A DNA stretch of 7,300 nt, taken from positions 1 to 7,300 of the forward strand of contig JAIPCS010000173.1 of the NCBI GenBank assembly GCA_021738105.1, in the 5' to 3' direction. Source of the stretch: Sulfuritalea sp. GTDB taxonomy: Bacteria > Pseudomonadota > Gammaproteobacteria > Burkholderiales > Rhodocyclaceae. Shown piece after piece: positions 1 to 6,132 of the stretch (position 1 is its first letter; each line of letters begins with the position of its first letter). Made by a program: the position numbers and the translations under genes. The notes beneath the pieces were generated by a model. The model was not told the origin of the DNA and made no database searches. It saw nothing but the letters and a program-made list of their open reading frames with translations.

Positions 1-190
1 GGATTTCCGCCAGCATCTGCACGCCGCTGGCCCCTCCGAGAGCGGCAAAGTTGCGCCCGGCAGGCGCCGCCGCTTCGACCAGCGCTTCGACCAGAGTGTT
101 CCACTGACCGCAACCAGGACACTGTCCCTGCCACTTGGGCAGGCTGGCACCGCATTCAGTACAGCTGTACTGCGTTTTTACTTTTGCCAT
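1..190 (-). CDS. radA: DNA repair protein RadA, N-terminal fragment
   Basis: RadA (Sms) is a RecA-like, DnaB-like ATPase that promotes branch migration and processing of recombination intermediates in the cytoplasm. Only the first 63 codons lie in the window; the Walker motifs, KNRFG motif and Lon-like domain would be beyond the left edge. The visible part carries the diagnostic N-terminal four-cysteine zinc finger: C10-x2-C13 and C24-x2-C27, with the conserved LPKWQGQCPGCGQWNTL stretch between and after the pairs. The ATG at 190-188 is chosen because it puts the finger at the normal distance from the N-terminus; a TTG directly upstream in frame (193-191) is an unlikely alternative. No strong Shine-Dalgarno is visible. 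The gene starts 9 nt after the alr stop on the same strand, so it is probably co-transcribed with alr. Identification is firm despite the truncation. Confidence 0.93.
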   Translation of the reverse strand, partial: MAKVKTQYSCTECGASLPKWQGQCPGCGQWNTLVEALVEAAAPAGRNFAALGGASGVQMLAEI

Positions 191-199
191 CAATGATTT

Positions 200-1291
200 T
201 CAATTCTCGTCGATGACCGGCACACGAGCCGCCAAAGCACAGAACAATTCGTAAGCCACCGTGCCCGCAGCACCGGCCACATCGTCGGCAGCAAGATACA
301 TGTCACCCGCGCCACCCCACAGGGTCACCGTATCGCCAACGCCGACTTTTTCAGGCAGTGCGGAAAGGTCAATGCAGATTTTGTCCATGGAGACGCGCCC
401 CAGGGTCCACGTCGCTTGTCCGGCAATTCGAACCGGCGTCCCGGTGGGCGCGTGACGCGGGTAGCCGTCGCCGTACCCGCACGCGACGATGCCAACGCGC
501 ATGGGCGCCTTTGCGACAAAGCTGCCGCCATAGCCGACAGCGTCGCCGGGCTGGAGTTGGCGCACGGCGATCACTTCGCTTTCAAGAGTCATCACCGGTT
601 GCAAGCCGATCTCGGCCGCAGACTTCAGTGCCGGGAAAGGAGACGAACCATAGAGCATGATGCCCGGGCGCGCCCAGTCCCCAATCGCCTCGGGAAATCG
701 CAGCAGGGTCGCCGAATTGGCCACACTCATCGGTAGATTGCAGCGCTCGGTCATCGCCTGAAAACGTTCAAGCTGTGCAGCGATGCCGCGTTCTTCGTCG
801 GCATCAGCGAAATGCGTCATCAGCGTGACCGACGCAACACAGTCGGCAGCATCGAGTCGGCCCAGCGCGGCATTGAATTCCTCCGGGTTGAAACCCAGAC
901 GATTCATGCCGGTGTTCAGTTTGAGATAGACCGGCAGGCGCACGGGCAAACGGGCTTCAATCAGGGCATCGATCTGCCACAGCGAATGCAGGGCCGGCGT
1001 CAGTTCGTACTCGGCATAGATGCCAAGTTCATCCGCCTGATAGGGACCTTCCAGCATCAGTATCGGTTGGCTAAACCCGGCATCGCGCAATGCCATCGCG
1101 CCCTCAAGTTCAATCAGCGCAAAGCCGTCGCCCACCTCTTCAAGCGCACGTGCTGCGGGCAGAAGTCCGTGTCCATAGGCGTCGGCCTTGACCACGCTCC
1201 AAATTCCGGCATCGCCGGCATGGCTGCGCGCGATGCCCTGATTGTGTCTCAGCGCCGACCAGTCGAGGCGTGCGCGTATCGGACGCGACAT
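200..1291 (-). CDS. alr: Alanine racemase (PLP-dependent)
   Basis: This cytoplasmic enzyme interconverts L- and D-alanine and so supplies D-alanine for peptidoglycan. The 363-residue protein has the usual family length and full domain order: an N-terminal PLP-binding TIM barrel, then a C-terminal beta domain. The PLP lysine is K35 in VVKADAYGHG. K124 and R131 sit in KLNTGMNRLGF; K124 matches the lysine that is carbamylated in characterised Alr enzymes. R208 lies in ARPGIMLYG, the second catalytic base is Y254 in GYGGSF, and GRVSMDKICIDL (298-309) supplies the active-site Met-Asp pair (M302, D303). All catalytic residues are therefore present. The start ATG lies 7 nt after the LysR stop codon and radA begins 9 nt after this stop. 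Whether this is the biosynthetic Alr or a catabolic DadX cannot be read from sequence alone, but no dadA is adjacent, so I favour the biosynthetic enzyme. Confidence 0.96.
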   Translation of the reverse strand: MSRPIRARLDWSALRHNQGIARSHAGDAGIWSVVKADAYGHGLLPAARALEEVGDGFALIELEGAMALRDAGFSQPILMLEGPYQADELGIYAEYELTPALHSLWQIDALIEARLPVRLPVYLKLNTGMNRLGFNPEEFNAALGRLDAADCVASVTLMTHFADADEERGIAAQLERFQAMTERCNLPMSVANSATLLRFPEAIGDWARPGIMLYGSSPFPALKSAAEIGLQPVMTLESEVIAVRQLQPGDAVGYGGSFVAKAPMRVGIVACGYGDGYPRHAPTGTPVRIAGQATWTLGRVSMDKICIDLSALPEKVGVGDTVTLWGGAGDMYLAADDVAGAAGTVAYELFCALAARVPVIDEN

Positions 1292-1298
1292 GCGCTGC

Positions 1299-2213
1299 CT
1301 AAGTCGCCTTCTGCTTGAACTGCTCTTGCAAGCGCGAGGATGCGAACTCGACGAACGTGGCCACCAGACGCGAACGAAACTTCTCTTTCGGATAGACCAT
1401 CGAAAGCGTGCGAATCAGTCGCGGCTTGAGCGGAATGGCGACGATATCGCCCAGTCTCTGCTCCTTGATCACCGAGGCACGGGACGCAATGGCGAACCCG
1501 AGACCGGTTTCAACCACGCCATTCAGTGCGATCGGGCTGCCCAACTCCATCACCACGTTCATCTTGTCGAGCGATATTCCGGCACTGCGAAGATAGTTTT
1601 CAGTAAATTCACGTGTACCGGATCCCGGCTCACGCGAAATGAACGCATGCTCCAGCAACTTTTGCGGCGTGAGTTCCTTGTTGCGGGCCAACGGAAAGCG
1701 CGGATGACAAATCACCAGCAACTCATCGTCGCAACACACTTCGCATTCCAGATTGGGTTCATGCGACAAGGACTCGATAAAGCCGATGTCGATGGTGTGC
1801 TCCATGACACGACTTTCAATGGATTCGGAATTACCGACGATCAGGCGCGAGCGCACGCCGGGATAGGCCGACTTGAATTCGCCGAGAATGCCCGGCAACA
1901 TGAACTCGGCAATGGTGGTCGACCCGCCGACCATCAGCGAACCACTGATCTCACCGGTCAGTTCGGAGAGGCGCACATCCATTTCTGACGAGAGGCCCAG
2001 AATCTTCTCGGCATAACCCAGCACCACCTCACCGGCCGGAGTCAGCGTAATTTTTCCGTGACCACGATCAAACAATCGCGTATTGAAATGCTCTTCGAGC
2101 TGCTTGATCTGAAACGTTACCGCCGGTTGCGTCATGAACAGCACTTCGGCTGCTTTGGTAAACGACAACTGTTTGGCAACCGCATGAAATACCTGGAGTC
2201 GGCGATCTGCCAT
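1299..2213 (-). CDS. LysR-type transcriptional regulator
   Basis: This is a 304-residue DNA-binding regulator of typical LysR length. Residues 1-60 form the winged helix-turn-helix: the helix region FTKAAEVLFMTQPAVTFQIK (18-37) is followed by QLEEHFNTRLFDR and the wing with LTPAGE. A linker helix follows at about 60-90. The rest is a periplasmic-binding-protein-like effector domain beginning near 92, with the motif SREPGSGTRE (193-202). That motif is shared with CysL/YeiE-like regulators of sulfur and selenium-related genes, but this is only a subgroup hint and the effector cannot be named. The start ATG has a clear GGGAGA Shine-Dalgarno 7 nt upstream. The gene is divergent from lplT across 210 bp and ends 7 nt before alr. 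LysR regulators commonly control themselves and the divergent gene, so lplT, and by read-through alr, are candidate targets; this is inference. Confidence 0.92.
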   Translation of the reverse strand: MADRRLQVFHAVAKQLSFTKAAEVLFMTQPAVTFQIKQLEEHFNTRLFDRGHGKITLTPAGEVVLGYAEKILGLSSEMDVRLSELTGEISGSLMVGGSTTIAEFMLPGILGEFKSAYPGVRSRLIVGNSESIESRVMEHTIDIGFIESLSHEPNLECEVCCDDELLVICHPRFPLARNKELTPQKLLEHAFISREPGSGTREFTENYLRSAGISLDKMNVVMELGSPIALNGVVETGLGFAIASRASVIKEQRLGDIVAIPLKPRLIRTLSMVYPKEKFRSRLVATFVEFASSRLQEQFKQKAT

Positions 2214-2423
2214 TGAAAAGTCTCCCGAATATAAGAATTTGCTTGTAGACGTAATTCAATCACAAATCACCCACCATTTGCGCAATTTATGTCTCTGAGG
2301 TGACGATAAGATCGTTCATCGGCGCAGAGATCCACTTTTTTGCGGCAGATCAATACCGGCCCGGCGTATCTTTCGTGATATAAACCCGCAGCCCCAGCCA
2401 CGGTCGGACCACCGGCCACGCCC
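2214..2423. promoter_or_regulatory. Divergent intergenic region between the LysR gene and lplT
   Basis: This 210-bp gap has no credible gene and is visibly richer in A+T on its LysR side than the flanking coding DNA. It must hold the promoters of both divergent genes. Candidate operator-like elements are the palindrome TTGCGCAA (2278-2285), the short inverted repeat ACGAT-AAG-ATCGT (2303-2315), and ATAAG-N6-CTTGT (2231-2246), which has the length and T...A ends of a LysR-type box but with one arm mismatch. A weak minus-strand promoter can be drawn (TTGAAT at 2259-2254, 17 nt, TCTTAT at 2236-2231), but it would put the transcript start inside the Shine-Dalgarno, so I do not trust it. No convincing sigma70 promoter was found for lplT; TATAAA at 2379-2384 is a possible -10 without a good -35. 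Confidence 0.4.
2221..2226 (-). promoter_or_regulatory. Ribosome binding site of the LysR gene
   Basis: On the minus strand GGGAGA lies 7 nt before the ATG at 2213-2211. It is a good anti-Shine-Dalgarno match at standard spacing and supports that start. Confidence 0.7.
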
Positions 2424-3692
2424 ATGAGTAAAGGTTTTTACATCATCATGGCAGCGCAATTTTTTTCTGCGCTCGCCGACAACACTCTGCTGATCGCCGC
2501 CATCGCCATTCTGCGCGATATGCACGCGCCCGCCGAATACGAGCCATTGCTCAAGACCTTCTTCACCGTGTCTTACGTGGTTCTGGCCGCCTTTGTCGGC
2601 GCATTTGCTGATTCCATGCCCAAATGGCGGGTCATGTTCATCAGCAACGGCATCAAGGTTTTCGGTTGCAGCCTGATGTTTTTCGACTTGCACCCGCTAT
2701 TGGCCTATGCCGTAGTCGGACTCGGTGCCGCCGCCTACTCACCGGCCAAGTACGGCATCCTGACCGAGTATCTGCCGGCCCGTCTGCTGGTAGTCGCCAA
2801 TGGTTGGATCGAAGGTCTCACGGTCGCAGCCATCATTCTTGGTGTGGTGCTGGGCGGCGCCCTGATCCGACCGGATATCGCGCACGGTCTGCTCGGCCTG
2901 GATCCGATACCCTTCATTAATTTCGGTGTCGATACCCGTGCCGAGATGACCCTGATCATCGTCGGTGGCATCTATCTTCTCGCGGCCCTGTTCAATCTCT
3001 ATATTCCCGACACCGGTGTTGACCACAAGCCCCTGAAACGAAATCCGGTGTATCTGTTTCACGAATTCAATCACTGCCTCAAACTGCTATGGCGCGACAA
3101 GCTTGGGCAGATTTCACTGGGAGTAACGACGTTGTTCTGGGGCGCCGGAGCAACCTTGCAGTTCATCGTGCTTGAGTGGGCCAAGTCTGCACTGAATCTG
3201 GACCTGTCCAGGGCCAGCATGTTGCAGGGAGTGGTTGCGGTCGGTGTCGCCATCGGTGCAGTGCTCGCCGCCCGGATGATTACACTGAGAAAATCAGTTC
3301 GCGTCATTCCGCTGGGCATTGCCATGGGCATCGGCGTCATGGTCATGGTCGCCGTGCGTGACATGTGGCTCGCGATCCCGCTGCTGGTCCTGATAGGCGT
3401 GCTTTCAGGTTTCTTCGTGGTTCCCATGAACGCCCTGCTGCAGCATCGCGGTCACATCCTGATGGGTGCCGGACACTCCATTGCTGTGCAAAATTTCAAC
3501 GAGAATCTGTCGATCCTGATAATGACAACGGCCTACTCGATGCTGCTGGCCGCAAACCTGTCGATCTACTGGATCATCATTCTGTTCGGCCTGTTTGTCG
3601 CCGGTACAATGTGGCTGGTAAGACGTCAGCATCAGATCAACCAGAGTCAGCGCGACGATGTCGCGCACCTGGAAGACAGCAACCACGCTTGA
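2424..3692 (+). CDS. lplT: Lysophospholipid transporter LplT (MFS family)
   Basis: LplT flips lysophospholipids across the inner membrane so that they can be reacylated. The 422-residue protein is hydrophobic throughout and fits about 12 membrane helices. Family hallmarks are QFFSALADNTLL (12-23), the motif-A-like loop FADSMPKWRVM (61-71), GAAAYSPAKYGIL (101-113), LFWGAGATLQF (237-247), GFFVVPMNALLQHRG (329-343) and GAGHSIAVQNFNENL (348-362), all closely like the E. coli protein as I recall it. It is somewhat longer than E. coli LplT (about 397 aa). Much of the excess is an insertion of about 20 residues between the GG at 144-145 and NLYIP at 191-195. The ATG at 2424 is the first start after an in-frame stop at 2376-2378; its Shine-Dalgarno is poor. 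In enterobacteria lplT precedes aas; no acyltransferase gene follows here, as is usual when lplT sits beside alr. Confidence 0.92.
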   Translation: MSKGFYIIMAAQFFSALADNTLLIAAIAILRDMHAPAEYEPLLKTFFTVSYVVLAAFVGAFADSMPKWRVMFISNGIKVFGCSLMFFDLHPLLAYAVVGLGAAAYSPAKYGILTEYLPARLLVVANGWIEGLTVAAIILGVVLGGALIRPDIAHGLLGLDPIPFINFGVDTRAEMTLIIVGGIYLLAALFNLYIPDTGVDHKPLKRNPVYLFHEFNHCLKLLWRDKLGQISLGVTTLFWGAGATLQFIVLEWAKSALNLDLSRASMLQGVVAVGVAIGAVLAARMITLRKSVRVIPLGIAMGIGVMVMVAVRDMWLAIPLLVLIGVLSGFFVVPMNALLQHRGHILMGAGHSIAVQNFNENLSILIMTTAYSMLLAANLSIYWIIILFGLFVAGTMWLVRRQHQINQSQRDDVAHLEDSNHA

Positions 3693-3700
3693 CAATTTGA

Positions 3701-3952
3701 CTCGAACAGAAGCTTTACACACCTTCAATCCCGCTTCTGCTTGAACTCGCCACCGTTGGAGCGAACAGCTTCGCCGCGATACCGCCCAAGCAAGAGAATT
3801 GTCACAAGGCCGTTGAACAAGGCCTCGACGTCCTGCGCCATCCCGCTCCGGACAGTAAGGCGCGTGACGAAGCGCGACGCAAGGAATTACTTGCGATAAT
3901 GGAACATCTGGTGGATACCCGTCGACAACCAGACAAAACCGAGTGCGAATGA
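3701..3952 (+). CDS. Possible small exported protein, start codon unresolved (or 5'-decayed gene)
   Basis: An uninterrupted frame of 83 codons ends with TGA at 3950-3952, but contains no ATG, GTG or TTG before an ATG only 17 codons from the end (3899). The predicted product is protein-like. A hydrophobic run (IPLLLLELATVGANSFAA, about codons 10-27) resembles a signal peptide with a small-residue cleavage site. It is followed by a hydrophilic, helical tail with one Cys in PPKQENCHKAVEQG, the stretch LDVLRHPAPDSKARDEARRK, and a second Cys in TECE at the end. I do not recognise the family. It could start at a non-standard codon (CTG at 3737, or ATC at 3728), have lost its start by mutation or sequencing error, or be chance open frame. 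It lies 8 nt after the lplT stop, so it could be transcribed with lplT. Nothing else is visible between lplT and the cation transporter gene: no clear hairpin-plus-T-run terminator for either convergent gene. Confidence 0.35.
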   Translation, partial: LEQKLYTPSIPLLLELATVGANSFAAIPPKQENCHKAVEQGLDVLRHPAPDSKARDEARRKELLAIMEHLVDTRRQPDKTECE

Positions 3953-3974
3953 AAAGGCGTTTGCCCAGTAGTAC

Positions 3975-4901
3975 TCAGCGGATGTCCGGTTCGAAGAATA
4001 CCCACTGTGCATTGGGAAACTTTTCCTGCATGCGCGCTTCAACTGCATTGATGGCTTCGACCATCTGCAGTCCGGTCCCGCTTTCCATGCCACGCATGCG
4101 CGCCTTGACGGCAACCACAATTTTCTCGCCCCAGGCTAAGGTGATCACGTTCAGAACTGCTTCGACTTCCGGTTGAGCGGCAACAAACGCCTCAATCTCG
4201 GCCCGCTGCTTCGGGGCCGCCGACTCGCCGACAATCAGGCCCTTGACCTCAATCATCACGGCAATTGCGACAACCATCAGGACAATACCAATCGCCAGCG
4301 TCCCGAGCGCATCCCACAATGGATTTCCGGTCACGACCGTCGCCGCTACAGCAAGAAAGGCCAATGCCAAGCCGAGCAGTGCTGCGATATCTTCGCCAGC
4401 CACCACCATCAACTCCGATTGTCGGGTTTCGCGGAACCAGCTCAGAAAGGACTGTGATCCGGCGATCTTGCGAATTTCAGTCAGCGCACCCCACAGTGAA
4501 AACGCCTCCAGCACCACTGCGCCAGCCAGCACCGCCATGGCGATCAAGCCGTTTTCCAGCGGATGCGGATGCAGTAATCGCTCAATGCCTTCGTACACGG
4601 AAAACGCCCCACCCATGAAAAACAACATCAGCGCCACGATCATTGACGAGAAATAGGTGACCCGATGATGTCCCAGCGGAAAGTCGGCGCTGGCGGGACG
4701 GCGCGCCTGCTTCAATCCCAACAGCAGCAGCATCTGATTGGCGCAGTCGGCCGTGGAGTGGATCGCTTCGGCAAGCATGGACCCGGATCCTGTCCAGAAA
4801 GCGGCGACGTATTTCGATACGGCGATGCCAAAATTAGCACCCAGCGCGTAGAAGATTGCCCGCAATGAACCCTGTGCCGACGAATCGCCACTGTGCGACA
4901 T
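3975..4901 (-). CDS. Cation diffusion facilitator family transporter (divalent metal efflux)
   Basis: Members of this inner-membrane family export Zn2+, Fe2+, Mn2+ or similar ions in exchange for protons. The 308-residue protein shows six membrane segments at roughly 14-36, 40-63, 80-102, 118-140, 163-190 and 196-218, then a cytoplasmic domain (about 220-308) ending in WVFFEPDIR. TM2 carries the H48-x3-D52 metal motif (EAIHSTAD), and the TM2-TM3 loop has FPLGHHRVTYFSS (74-86). TM5 lacks the usual H/D-x3-D pair and instead has an acidic pair E170-D171 in VVAGEDIAALLG, resembling the SLC30A9 (ZnT9)-like branch, so the metal is uncertain. The start at 4901 is chosen over in-frame starts further upstream because it forms TAATG with the glycosylase stop, has GGGAG 6 nt before it, and gives normal family length. 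It is the last gene of the tsaB-led chain and converges on lplT. Confidence 0.9.
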   Translation of the reverse strand: MSHSGDSSAQGSLRAIFYALGANFGIAVSKYVAAFWTGSGSMLAEAIHSTADCANQMLLLLGLKQARRPASADFPLGHHRVTYFSSMIVALMLFFMGGAFSVYEGIERLLHPHPLENGLIAMAVLAGAVVLEAFSLWGALTEIRKIAGSQSFLSWFRETRQSELMVVAGEDIAALLGLALAFLAVAATVVTGNPLWDALGTLAIGIVLMVVAIAVMIEVKGLIVGESAAPKQRAEIEAFVAAQPEVEAVLNVITLAWGEKIVVAVKARMRGMESGTGLQMVEAINAVEARMQEKFPNAQWVFFEPDIR

Positions 4902-5695
4902 TAGTCGCTCCCGGTTTCCGCAGCCTTGTCTGAAGCCGATGCAACCGACATTGATTGGCTTTGAGTGTCGGCTTTCAGGGTATCCATGGTCTGCCGCATG
5001 AAACACAAGTCTTCCCAGGCCTTGGCCTTGTCCAGCAATGAGCGCAACAGATAGGCCGGGTGATAGCTGACAATCAGCGGGATGCCTTGATAGGAATGCA
5101 GCTTGCAGCGGGCTGCGCCAATCTTGACATCGGTTTGCAGCAATGTCTGCGCAGCCGGACGACCCAGCGCCACAATCAATTTTGGTTGAATCAATTCGAT
5201 TTGCCTTTCCAGATAGGGTCGGCAAGTCTTGATCTCCTCCGGATCGGGAGTCCGATTTTCAGGCGGACGACATTTGACCGCGTTGGCGATATACACATCG
5301 TGACCACGCACAAGCCCGATCGCCGCCAACATGTTGTCGAGCAGTTTTCCTGCCTGCCCGACAAAAGGCTCGCCGCGCTGGTCCTCTTCAGCCCCCGGTG
5401 CTTCGCCAACAAACAGCCAATCGGCCGTGACATCGCCAACGCCCAATACCGCCTGTTTGCGCTTCTGGCAAAGTCGACACTGGCTGCATGCGGATACGGT
5501 TGCAGTGAGATCATCCCAATCCATGCCGGCCGACTTCATCCCGGCATTCAAAGGCGAAATTTCCACAACTGGCAGAGCGTCTTCGATAGCCGGGCGTGGC
5601 GCCTCCTCAGGCACAAGCTCGACAGCAGCGCCGCGCAGTTTCCAGACCGGTCCGAGACCGAGCTGATGCACCCTCTGATCGCGCCGCGTCGTCAT
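4901..5695 (-). CDS. Uracil-DNA glycosylase, family 4 (iron-sulfur type)
   Basis: The enzyme removes uracil from DNA (from cytosine deamination or dUMP incorporation) and starts base-excision repair. The 264-residue protein has an N-terminal extension (about 1-60, with LGLGPVWKLR) common in proteobacterial members, then the catalytic domain. The expected [4Fe-4S] ligands are C70 and C73, then C142 and C158, which have the 16-residue spacing known from the thermophilic family 4 enzymes. Active-site motifs are GEAPGAEED (97-105), FVGQAGKLLD (111-120), NAVKCRPPENRTP (138-150), and HPAYLLR (212-218). Residues after about 240 are a polar, probably disordered tail. The start ATG overlaps the rimI stop as ATGA (4 nt) and the stop overlaps the next start as TAATG. 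Phage SPO1 DNA polymerase-related annotation would refer to the same family. The family call is secure; the name udg is used loosely across families, so I give no symbol. Confidence 0.93.
   Translation of the reverse strand: MTTRRDQRVHQLGLGPVWKLRGAAVELVPEEAPRPAIEDALPVVEISPLNAGMKSAGMDWDDLTATVSACSQCRLCQKRKQAVLGVGDVTADWLFVGEAPGAEEDQRGEPFVGQAGKLLDNMLAAIGLVRGHDVYIANAVKCRPPENRTPDPEEIKTCRPYLERQIELIQPKLIVALGRPAAQTLLQTDVKIGAARCKLHSYQGIPLIVSYHPAYLLRSLLDKAKAWEDLCFMRQTMDTLKADTQSQSMSVASASDKAAETGSD
4908..4912 (-). promoter_or_regulatory. Ribosome binding site of the cation transporter gene
   Basis: GGGAG on the minus strand, 6 nt before the ATG at 4901-4899 and inside the end of the uracil-DNA glycosylase gene. 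It decides the start of the transporter gene and, with the TAATG junction, points to coupled translation. Confidence 0.7.
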
Positions 5696-6132
5696 AAATC
5701 GCGGGCCATCACGATGGCATCTTCGCGGCCCGCGTGTGCCGGATAGTAGTCGCGGCGTCGGCCGATCTCCAAAAAACCATGCCGCCGGTAAAGGCCCAGT
5801 CCCGAGACGTTACCGGGCCGGACTTCCAGCAGCATTCGGGTACTCGCCCGACGTCTGGCCTGATCAAAAAGGAAATTGAGCAGCCGGCTGCCGTGCCCAC
5901 GGCGTTGATATTCCGGAAGCACCGTAATGTTGAGCAAATGGACTTCATCCACCACCTGCATCAGGATGGAATAGCCGATCATCGTGCCGTCTTCCCTGAC
6001 CAGCCATGCATCATGGCCGGCCGCCAGGGAATCCGCAAAATTGCCACGGGTCCATGGAAATGGATGGCAGCGTTGTTCGGCGTCTGTCACGGCATCGAGG
6101 TCCGCAACACTCATGCCGGTGAATTGAAGCAC
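5692..6132 (-). CDS. rimI: Ribosomal protein S18-alanine N-acetyltransferase RimI
   Basis: RimI is a GNAT-fold cytoplasmic enzyme that transfers an acetyl group from acetyl-CoA to the N-terminal alanine of ribosomal protein S18. The 146-residue protein covers a complete GNAT domain: an N-terminal EQRCHPFPWTRGNF segment (19-32), the acetyl-CoA motif VLPEYQRRGHGSRLL (71-85), and LEVRPGNVSGLGLYRRHGF (102-120), followed by RRDYYP and GREDAIVM near the C-terminus. E103 and Y115 fall at the same numbers as the catalytic Glu and Tyr of E. coli RimI. The start is a GTG at 6132-6130 forming TAGTG with the tsaB stop; this matches the E. coli length and numbering. An ATG six codons further in (6114) is the alternative. 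Neither has a clear Shine-Dalgarno, so translation probably depends on coupling to tsaB. The stop overlaps the glycosylase start by 4 nt. Confidence 0.93.
   Translation of the reverse strand: MLQFTGMSVADLDAVTDAEQRCHPFPWTRGNFADSLAAGHDAWLVREDGTMIGYSILMQVVDEVHLLNITVLPEYQRRGHGSRLLNFLFDQARRRASTRMLLEVRPGNVSGLGLYRRHGFLEIGRRRDYYPAHAGREDAIVMARDL

Noticed and set aside
1242..1988. Long plus-strand open frame of 248 codons opposite the LysR and alr genes
   Set aside because: It is antisense to two genes with clear domain motifs, and its translation is rich in His, Arg and Gln with no recognisable motif, as expected of a shadow frame.
2231..2259. Possible minus-strand promoter TTGAAT-N17-TCTTAT for the LysR gene
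   Set aside because: Only four of six matches in each box, and the transcript would start within the Shine-Dalgarno, leaving almost no leader.
3803..3830. GGCC...GGCC inverted repeat (about 3808-3824) considered as a terminator between the convergent genes
   Set aside because: Arms are only 4 bp, with a 9-nt loop and no T-run on either strand, and the segment sits within the open frame at 3701-3952.
3887..4120. Minus-strand frame of 77 codons ending in a hydrophobic segment (AFSFALGFVWLSTGIHQMF)
   Set aside because: Most of it lies out of frame inside the well-supported 3' end of the cation transporter gene, and the hydrophobic part is the exact antisense of the charged tail of the plus-strand frame at 3701-3952.
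4902..5225. In-frame N-terminal extension of the cation transporter (108 extra codons)
   Set aside because: It lies wholly inside the uracil-DNA glycosylase gene in another frame, has no transporter-like content, and the start at 4901 has a Shine-Dalgarno and a TAATG junction.
5060..5746. Plus-strand open frame of 228 codons opposite the uracil-DNA glycosylase gene
   Set aside because: The opposite strand encodes all iron-sulfur and active-site motifs of the glycosylase; the plus-strand product shows no domain.
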